Below the pieces are notes generated by a model. The model was not told the DNA's origin, searched no databases, and saw only the letters and a list, made by a program, of their open reading frames with translations. This document shows positions 6,813 through 13,149 of a DNA stretch of 23,081 nucleotides, piece by piece. The DNA is from Streptosporangiaceae bacterium (GTDB lineage: Bacteria > Actinomycetota > Actinomycetes > Streptosporangiales > Streptosporangiaceae): assembly GCA_030040415.1 (NCBI GenBank), contig JASHTT010000508.1:1-23081 (forward strand). The letters are read 5' to 3'. The position numbers and the translations under genes were made by a program. The first letter of the stretch is position 1. Each line of letters starts with the position of its first letter.

Positions 6813-9800
6813 TCAGTGTGACAGACCGGCGCGAACCTTGGCCATGCCCCGCGGGGTGGCCATCGGAACCGGTCCCGTGTGCCGCCCCGCAAGCAGTGCG
6901 ATCGCCACCTGAGTCGGCACGCCGCTCATCTCGACGACGACGCATCCGACCATGGCCTCCGGCGTCTGCAGCAGCGCCCACCCGTCGGCGGTCGTCCGGG
7001 TCAGCTCGACGTCTGTGGCTCGCAGCCCGGCGCTCGCGAGGCAAGCGGTGACCGTCTGCAGTCGCGCTGTCAGCACCCCCGGCGCCTCGGCCAGTTCGTC
7101 GCGCAGCTGAGCGTAGGCGGCCGCGAGTCCAGCGGCCGGTTGCGCGGGCCAGTGGCTGACCGGCACGGCAGTCCAAGCGCAGGCGACCGGTACCGCCGCC
7201 GCCAGCGCCAGCCCGAAGCCCGCGAGCGGACCGTCACCAACCGTCACGGCCATGCTCACGTTGTCCTTCGGGGGGTTCCGGGGGGTCGCCCCCCCGGGCA
7301 GATATTGCCCCAGCGCTGACTGCGGCACCGCTGTCAGCGACTGCGGCGGCTGCCCGCAGGTCACAGTCACCCGTAGCCCGTCGGCGAGCCCGAGGGCTGC
7401 CGCGCTGTGTTCCAGGAAGACCGACAGCAGCGACGGCGGCCAGGCAGCGTTGCGCGGCAACGGGCCCGCGTCGGTCAGCCGCAGCTTGTGCCACGCCACC
7501 AGGACCCGGCCGGTGGCGTCGCAGGCCGTCACGTCCCAGACGAGCTGATCACCGGCCAGCGGGGCCGGGCTCAGCGGACCGGATTCCGGCACTGCCGCCT
7601 GGCCGTTGTCGCCCTGGGTCTGCGCTTGGCCGGAATCCGGCTGCGAACGGTCGGCCCGCCGTTGCTTCCTGGCCTCGCGGCCGCTGGCTGTCGCCGCACC
7701 GTTAACTTCGGCCTGACCGGGCGGATCGGCGTCGGCCGGAGCCGCCTGCGCCGGAATCATCGCTGCCAGCTGGGGAGCGGTCGGCGGCGGTCCGGCCGGT
7801 GCCTGGGCCAACGCAGCCGCGCGGATCTCGACTACGCCGTTGACCGTACGGCCGGAGAACGCGACGGACTCGCAGCCCGCCGGGCGCAGCCGCCGGTGCG
7901 GCACGCACGCCTGGACGGCGTGCACGGTGGCGTCGTTCAGCCCCGGGCTGCCGAGCAGGAATGCGCCTTCCGAGGTAGCGAACCACTGCTGGTCGTCGCC
8001 GCCGCGGGCTAGCGCGCGGCAGGACCGGGCCGTCACTTCGGGAAACAGCGCAACGCGGCGGAACCGCCCGGACTGGAAGCAGAGTGGCCCGTACAACTCC
8101 GTGCCGTCGACGAGCCCGACGGGGCTGGCCGCGTCCAGCGGCGCCAGCTGATCAAGTTGCGGCTGCTCGCCGGCCTCGTTCCCGTCGTCGGCGGGCACGA
8201 CGAACTCAGCGCGCACGTGGTCGACGGCAAAGGAGCTGTCGGCGCACCTCAACACCGCGATGACGGCGTCGCCTTCGCGCTGCGCGCAGATGCGCACTCT
8301 CGCCTCGCTGCCCGTCGGCACGGCAACCGGCAGTGGCATGGTCACCTGGCGTGCCTGCCGGAGCGGGCGGCCGGCCAGCACCGAGGCCGCCTGCGCCAGC
8401 GCCTCGACGGCGAGGACCTCGGGCAGCACCGGCAGGCCGTCGATCCTGTAGTCGGCCAGGTAGGGGTCAGTCGTCAGGGAGAGCACCGCTTCGCATACCA
8501 GCTCGGCTCCCGGGTAATGGGAAGTGACCTCGCGCAGGAACCGGGCGCCATCAGGCAAGCCGGCCGCCGTTAGCTCAGCGGTGCCGAGCGGTCGCGCCGG
8601 GTTGATGGCAGGCCCACGCGCCCGGCCGTGTATCGCCAGGCTCTCCGGCAGGCCAGGAGTGGCGAGCGCCTTCAGCAGCAGGCGTGCGGCGGTGTCGATG
8701 GTCGTGCTCGGCGTGCCCGCGGCGACTAGGTCGGCGGACAGCTCGCCCGGTTCACCGAGATGCTGCACCGACCACGGAGGCATATCGACGTGCAGGGTGC
8801 GGGGAGCGGCCGCCGCCGCCGTGGCGAGCTGACTGGCGCGGCTCGCCAGCGCGGCGGTGCCGAGCGCGTGCAGGCTCCGGCCGGCCTGGCCGTACCGCCC
8901 GGCCACCGAGCCGAACGTGACGATGAGCTTGAGCTCGTCGGCTCGCACCGACCCGGCGAGCTGGTCGAGAACTGCGACCTCGCTAGCGAGGTAGTCGCTC
9001 ACCTGCACGTCTGTCAGGTTTTCGAGGGGAACGTGCCCGCCGGGGCTGGCTGCGTGAGCAATCGCACTGACCGGCCCCAGCCGATCCTGGATCCGCTCCA
9101 CGGCCGCCGCCAGGCTCGCCGCGTCGGTCAGGTCGATCACCTCATAGCCCACCCGGGCACCAGCCGACCGCAGTTCCTCGAGCCCGGCCACGAGCTCGGT
9201 GTCGTCGCTGGCGGAGCCGCGGCCGACGACCGCCACCGGGTTCCCGCAACAGGCGAGCACCTGGGCGAGCGCGAGCCCGGCCCCCGCCGTAGCGCGGCTG
9301 ATCAGCACGACGTCATCCGGCGCTAGCGGGAACGCGCCGCGGCCCGTCAGTGCCAGGGCGGACATCACGGGCTCTCTCGCGGTGCCGTCCGGGCAGACGA
9401 CAAGCTCGCGAAATACTCCGGGCTCGGTGCGCGCGAATCTGCCTGCCATACGCACTGCCGCTGCCAGGTCGGCGTCGCTGCCGTCTGTCAGGCGGAGCAC
9501 CGTCATGCCCGCCGACGGCTGCTCGGCATGCAGGCTGGCGAAGAACCCGGTGAAGCCAGCGCTGGTAGTCAGCACGACCAGGCTGCCGGTCGCCATGGCG
9601 TCCCTGGCGGCGCGCACCGCTGTGGCGCGCGAGTCCGGGTCCGCGGGACTTGCCAGCACGGCGAGTGTCCGGTCCGCGTCGGCGTTGGCGGTGAAGACCT
9701 CACCGGCGTGCCGCAACAGCGGGCTGCGGAACGCCGCGTTAATGCGCCAGCCCAGGCCGGCGTCCGTGCCTGGTTCGAGCTCGCAGCGCCGCAGTTCCTC

Positions 9801-12527
9801 GGCGAAACAGCGGACCCAGGGCAGCGGCCGTCCGCGCGCGCCTGCGCGACCGCCGGGGTCGTCCGCTTCATGCGGCACCCGTGCGTCCGGCGCCGGCGTG
9901 TCCGCCGGCCTGCTGATGCGGTGCTCGAACGTGCTGCGGAGGTCGGACACCGCCCTGTCGCCGTCGCCGGCTGCGCCCTGGTGCTCGACAAGGCCCGCGC
10001 GCAGGGCGGGGCGGCTTGCCGAAGCCCTCGCGGGCTGCTCGGCGGCGCCACAAGGGTTGGCGATGAAGATCTGCCTGCGCCAGACGTCTATGGGCCTGGC
10101 CGGCATGCCCTCGAACAGCTCCGCCGGGCGCCCTAGCGCTCCCGCGGCGAACAGCGCGGCGGACGCCCTGGCCCGGCTCATCGGGTCGGCGAAACCGTCC
10201 TGGAGGCTGACGGCGGGCACGCTGGTGAGGTCGGCCGCAGCGGTCGTGAGCGTCTTGCCCGGACCGGTCTCGAGCAGCAGGGTGGCGCCCGCCGCGCCCG
10301 CGGCGACCGCCCGGGCCAGTTCATCGGACGGACTGAAGCCGCTGCACAACAGGTCGATGGCGGCAGCAGCGGACTCGACTTCCGTGCCGGACGCGGTCGA
10401 CAGCAGACACCGCCGGGGCGGGCCGAACCGGAAACGCTTGGCTATCGCGTCGTGGAAGGAGTCGTCGCGGCCGGCGTCCGGGTGCGCTGCCGCGCCGGCC
10501 TGCCCGCGGCTGGCGGAGTCGAGCAGGTACTTCGACCGCAATCCCGCGATGTCGCAGACGTCGGCCTGCCCGAGCACTCCAGACCACGCGAGCCCAGCCA
10601 GGGTGGCGGCGCCGTGGCCGACAGCGCGGCTCGCTTGCACGTCGAGCGACTCCAGCCAGCGAACAGTGCTGAGGCAGCGGGCGACCGTATCGGTGACCGC
10701 CTCGTCCGCGCCTGGCGACAGCAGCAGCGTGACCCTGCCATCGGCGAGGTCGGACGCGAAGATCCCAGGCCGGACACTCATCCTGCCCTTCTCCAGGTGC
10801 GGGAGCAGCGTAACGGCCTCCCTGGCCAGCAGGGCGAGTTGCTCCTGCCGTGCCGCCACGATGGCTACCCGGGTGCGGCCTTGCTGCCCAGGGTCGCGGC
10901 CCAGGGCACATGCCAGGTCTTGCAGTTGCGCGTCAGACAGCCAGATGGCGGTGTCGGCGAGCCTGGTCAGCAGCGCGGCCAGGGCGAACCGGTCGTGCGC
11001 ATGCAAGAGGAACGGCAGCGGTTCCGGCGCTGTCGGGACCCGGTAGACCGCGGCGTCCGGCTGTCCCGGATCTTCGTTGCCGTGGGTCAGCGGAGCCGGG
11101 CTCGGCCGGCTGCTGCGCCGGGACCCGCTGTCGGGCTCGTGCCGCAGGACCAGATGCACGCTGCTGGCGCCGACGCCCATCGTCGAGACCGCAGCCAGCC
11201 GGGTGCCGTCGGGCCACTCGCGCGGCGCGCTCGGCAGCTCTAGCCTGGCCCCGCCTTCGGCTATCAGCACGTGCGGGCGGTGCGCGCCGGTTGTCGGCGG
11301 CAGCACTCCGCTGTTGGCGGCCTGCACGGCTTTGATCAGGCCGGCGACGCCGGCCGCAGCCTGCGTGTGCCCGATGTTCGCTTTGACCGAGCCGAGTACA
11401 GCCGGCGTTGCCGCGCCCCGCCGGATCGCCGCGAGTGCCGCCAGTTCCGCCGTGTCCTCGGGCTGCGTGCCGCTGCCATTCCCCTCGACGAGCTGGATCT
11501 CACCTGGGTCCACAGCGGCGCGCTCGTAGGCCCTTCGCATGGCCAGCAGGTGGCTGTCCGCCAGCGACCCCTGGTCACCGGGCACGGCACCGGCCGAGAC
11601 GCCCCAGCCGGCGACTTCCGCGAGAACCGGCAGGCCGGCCGAGCGGGCGTCCGCGGCGCGCATCAGGACGAGCATGCCGCAACCTTCTCCCGGCAGGTAA
11701 CCGGTGGGGTCCTGATCGTAGATGCGGACGTCGGCCGTGGCGAGCACGCCGGCCTTGGCGAGGCCGATCAGCTCGAGCGGATCAAGGCTGATGTCGACGC
11801 CGCCTGCGAGCGCGACGTCAAGGTCACCGGCGGCGAGCGCCGCGCAGGCGGAAACGACGGCCTGCAGTGAGGACGAGCACGTGCTGTCGATCGTGTGGCC
11901 GCCGCCGCGGAAGCCGAAGTAGGCGCTTATCCCGGCGGCGATGGTGCCAGGCTGGCTGCCCGCCAGTGAGTCGGCACTGGTGGCCGGGAACGGCGCGAGA
12001 TACCGGCTCTCGGCCCGGGCCAGCACAGTTCCGGCTTGGCTGGCGGGGATCTTGCCCATGTCCAGGGCCTCGGTCAGCACCTGCCGGACGTACGGCCAGC
12101 GCAGCCGGAGCGCGTTTGCGCGGGAGACCTCACCGGCCAGTGTGTTTCCGATGAAGATCCCAGTGCGGTCGCGGTTCATGCCGCCGCCACAGGCAAGCCC
12201 GGCCGCATCCAGCGCCCGGGTGGTCGTCTCAAGCGCAAGCCAGTGCGCCGGGTCGGTGTCTTCGTACTTGCGCGAATCGATACGGTAGGCGGCCCAGTCG
12301 AACCGCCAGCCCTCGATGAGTGCCGCCCTCGTGCTGTAGGTGGCGTCGGTCGTGGCCAGGTCGGGCCGGTAGTAGTCGGCCAGTTTGAGCCTGGTCGGCG
12401 GCAGCCGCCGGAACACTCGCCGTCCGGTGAGCGCCACGTCGAGCAGCGCGGCCGGGTCGTCGGCGTCCGGGTACCGGCAGGCCATGCCCACGATCGCAAG
12501 CGGCTGCGTGCTGGCGGCCTCAGCCAC
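6813..12527 (-). CDS. Enediyne PKSE-like iterative type I polyketide synthase with altered active sites in all catalytic domains
   Basis: 1904 residues, GTG start at 12527 (weak ribosome-binding site), open throughout. The order follows enediyne PKSE enzymes: KS (~8-460), AT (~580-825), a linker (827-903) where PKSE has its ACP, KR (~1070-1290), DH double hotdog (~1340-1590) and a C-terminal phosphopantetheinyl-transferase-like region (~1700-1900). Family landmarks are clear: F-R-R-L-P near the start, R-I-Y-D...G-Y-L-P-G-E-G-C-G, the I-A-N-P-C end of the AT, P-W-V-R-C-F after the linker, L-Y-G-P-L-C-F, and H-A-V-Q-A-C-V-P-H. Catalytic motifs differ from the norm: KS keeps C217 and H387 but the HGTGT His is N350; AT GHS is G637-H-G639 and the G-Q-G loop is lost; the KR glycine motif is S1077-R-A-T-A-G-A-G and the tyrosine 13 residues after S1207 is H1220; the DH histidine is Y1360; the PPTase W-x-x-K-E pair is T1827-A1828. 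Domain calls are by eye against remembered PKSE sequences. Likely non-catalytic or relic; the family assignment is firmer than the function. Confidence 0.85.
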   Translation of the reverse strand: MAEAASTQPLAIVGMACRYPDADDPAALLDVALTGRRVFRRLPPTRLKLADYYRPDLATTDATYSTRAALIEGWRFDWAAYRIDSRKYEDTDPAHWLALETTTRALDAAGLACGGGMNRDRTGIFIGNTLAGEVSRANALRLRWPYVRQVLTEALDMGKIPASQAGTVLARAESRYLAPFPATSADSLAGSQPGTIAAGISAYFGFRGGGHTIDSTCSSSLQAVVSACAALAAGDLDVALAGGVDISLDPLELIGLAKAGVLATADVRIYDQDPTGYLPGEGCGMLVLMRAADARSAGLPVLAEVAGWGVSAGAVPGDQGSLADSHLLAMRRAYERAAVDPGEIQLVEGNGSGTQPEDTAELAALAAIRRGAATPAVLGSVKANIGHTQAAAGVAGLIKAVQAANSGVLPPTTGAHRPHVLIAEGGARLELPSAPREWPDGTRLAAVSTMGVGASSVHLVLRHEPDSGSRRSSRPSPAPLTHGNEDPGQPDAAVYRVPTAPEPLPFLLHAHDRFALAALLTRLADTAIWLSDAQLQDLACALGRDPGQQGRTRVAIVAARQEQLALLAREAVTLLPHLEKGRMSVRPGIFASDLADGRVTLLLSPGADEAVTDTVARCLSTVRWLESLDVQASRAVGHGAATLAGLAWSGVLGQADVCDIAGLRSKYLLDSASRGQAGAAAHPDAGRDDSFHDAIAKRFRFGPPRRCLLSTASGTEVESAAAAIDLLCSGFSPSDELARAVAAGAAGATLLLETGPGKTLTTAAADLTSVPAVSLQDGFADPMSRARASAALFAAGALGRPAELFEGMPARPIDVWRRQIFIANPCGAAEQPARASASRPALRAGLVEHQGAAGDGDRAVSDLRSTFEHRISRPADTPAPDARVPHEADDPGGRAGARGRPLPWVRCFAEELRRCELEPGTDAGLGWRINAAFRSPLLRHAGEVFTANADADRTLAVLASPADPDSRATAVRAARDAMATGSLVVLTTSAGFTGFFASLHAEQPSAGMTVLRLTDGSDADLAAAVRMAGRFARTEPGVFRELVVCPDGTAREPVMSALALTGRGAFPLAPDDVVLISRATAGAGLALAQVLACCGNPVAVVGRGSASDDTELVAGLEELRSAGARVGYEVIDLTDAASLAAAVERIQDRLGPVSAIAHAASPGGHVPLENLTDVQVSDYLASEVAVLDQLAGSVRADELKLIVTFGSVAGRYGQAGRSLHALGTAALASRASQLATAAAAAPRTLHVDMPPWSVQHLGEPGELSADLVAAGTPSTTIDTAARLLLKALATPGLPESLAIHGRARGPAINPARPLGTAELTAAGLPDGARFLREVTSHYPGAELVCEAVLSLTTDPYLADYRIDGLPVLPEVLAVEALAQAASVLAGRPLRQARQVTMPLPVAVPTGSEARVRICAQREGDAVIAVLRCADSSFAVDHVRAEFVVPADDGNEAGEQPQLDQLAPLDAASPVGLVDGTELYGPLCFQSGRFRRVALFPEVTARSCRALARGGDDQQWFATSEGAFLLGSPGLNDATVHAVQACVPHRRLRPAGCESVAFSGRTVNGVVEIRAAALAQAPAGPPPTAPQLAAMIPAQAAPADADPPGQAEVNGAATASGREARKQRRADRSQPDSGQAQTQGDNGQAAVPESGPLSPAPLAGDQLVWDVTACDATGRVLVAWHKLRLTDAGPLPRNAAWPPSLLSVFLEHSAAALGLADGLRVTVTCGQPPQSLTAVPQSALGQYLPGGATPRNPPKDNVSMAVTVGDGPLAGFGLALAAAVPVACAWTAVPVSHWPAQPAAGLAAAYAQLRDELAEAPGVLTARLQTVTACLASAGLRATDVELTRTTADGWALLQTPEAMVGCVVVEMSGVPTQVAIALLAGRHTGPVPMATPRGMAKVRAGLSH

Positions 12528-13000
12528 CGCTGCGCCCGGCGCGGAGAATCGGCCCGCTGCTCAGCGGAAGTGCGAAGATTCGGGTCAAAGAAGAATGCGC
12601 CGCTGTATTGTGCACTAAACTCGTGCGCATAAATAGGTCCATTGTTCCCCCGTTGCTGGCCTGTCGTTCCGATGGGCCAGCCCGACCGCAGAAGCCGCGC
12701 CTGAGCAGCACTGTCCTGACTTGACCAGGAGTCGTCCGGTACTGCCCGAGGGCCTCCCGTTGGCATCTGCCGCTGGGCGTGACGTCATTATTTGACGCCT
12801 TCGCGGGAGTGGTCAAGGCGAAATGAGTGACGCAACGCTTTTCATATCTGGCGGTATTTTCATGACTGCGGCGGAATGTATAGCGGAATGTACCCGAGTG
12901 TGCCGCGTGCCGGGTCCGCAGGTTCTCGGGCGTGGCCGCTCGCGCGCGGAGCGTGCACGGGCAGCCCTGAACCTCGGGCCGTCCCGATGGGGGAGTGCGC
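12528..13000. other. Gene-free gap holding divergent promoters (synthase-like gene and leuS)
   Basis: About 470 bases with no convincing gene. The stretch 12570-12640 and 12785-12895 is clearly AT-richer than the surroundings, as expected for promoter DNA. A minus-strand TTGACC-N18-AATAAT (12787-12816) could drive the synthase-like operon. A near-tandem repeat GCGGAATGTA occurs twice between 12871 and 12892. A short open frame on the minus strand (12816 to 12520) has no recognisable protein character. Confidence 0.5.
12787..12816 (-). promoter_or_regulatory. Candidate promoter for the synthase-like gene and P450
   Basis: On the minus strand TTGACC (12811-12816) is followed, 18 bases later, by AATAAT (12787-12792). 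It would give a leader of about 250 bases before the GTG start. The same segment contains an inverted repeat (TTGAC...GTCAA, with CGCCTT...AAGGCG) that could be an operator. Spacing-based inference only. Confidence 0.3.
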
Positions 13001-13006
13001 TACCCT
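13001..13006 (+). promoter_or_regulatory. Candidate -10 box of the leuS leader transcript
   Basis: TACCCT fits the actinobacterial TAnnnT -10 pattern and ends six bases before the ATG of the leader peptide, so transcription would begin at or next to that ATG. This would explain why no ribosome-binding site is properly spaced before the leader peptide (GGGGGAG at 12989-12995 is too far). No recognisable -35. Confidence 0.45.
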
Positions 13007-13012
13007 GTGCAC

Positions 13013-13042
13013 ATGCGTTTTGCCGGGCTGCTCCTTAGTTAG
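13013..13042 (+). CDS. Leucine-rich leader peptide of leuS (M-R-F-A-G-L-L-L-S)
   Basis: ATG-CGT-TTT-GCC-GGG-CTG-CTC-CTT-AGT-TAG encodes nine residues with three consecutive leucine codons, using three different codons. It lies 107 bases upstream of leuS and directly abuts two strong RNA hairpins, the second with a T-run. Short Leu-rich reading frames before a terminator are the classical arrangement of ribosome-mediated attenuation; here the controlled gene would be leucyl-tRNA synthetase, so low charged tRNA-Leu would raise its own synthetase. It would be translated from a leaderless start. Too short for statistics to support alone; the Leu codons plus the terminator plus leuS make the case. 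Confidence 0.7.
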   Translation: MRFAGLLLS

Positions 13043-13102
13043 CCGCGCCGACCGCAATCGTTGGCGCGGCCGCCCCTCGTGACGCGGGGGGCGCTTCTTT
13101 TT
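13042..13102 (+). terminator. leuS attenuator: upstream hairpin and intrinsic terminator
   Basis: Hairpin 1 pairs GCCGCGCC (13042-13049) with GGCGCGGC (13063-13070), extendable inward. Hairpin 2 pairs CGCCCCTCG (13071-13079) with CGGGGGGCG (13085-13093; one G-T wobble) around a five-base loop and is followed by CTTCTTTTT (13094-13102), a good intrinsic terminator. Hairpin 1 begins inside the stop codon of the leader peptide. A ribosome stalled on the Leu codons would cover the 5' arm of hairpin 1. GCCGCGCC recurs at 13115-13122, offering an alternative partner for the 3' arm of hairpin 1. Confidence 0.75.
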
Positions 13103-13149
13103 GGCCGGGCAGAGGCCGCGCCCGACCGGACCATCTCGCGAGGAAAGTC

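Noticed and set aside
9199..11046. Long plus-strand open frame (615 codons) inside the synthase-like gene
   Set aside because: It lies antisense to a gene with clear family landmarks; Ser/Ala/Arg-rich translation without domains is typical of GC-rich antisense frames.
6813..12527. Ordinary active enediyne PKS
   Set aside because: No ACP motif, altered residues in all catalytic domains and no enediyne cassette neighbours in the window.
12520..12816. Small minus-strand gene upstream of the synthase-like gene
   Set aside because: No ribosome-binding site, no protein-like composition, and it covers an AT-richer promoter-like region.
12823..13038. 71-codon plus-strand open frame before leuS
   Set aside because: No domain or ribosome-binding site; it overlaps the better-supported leader peptide in another frame.
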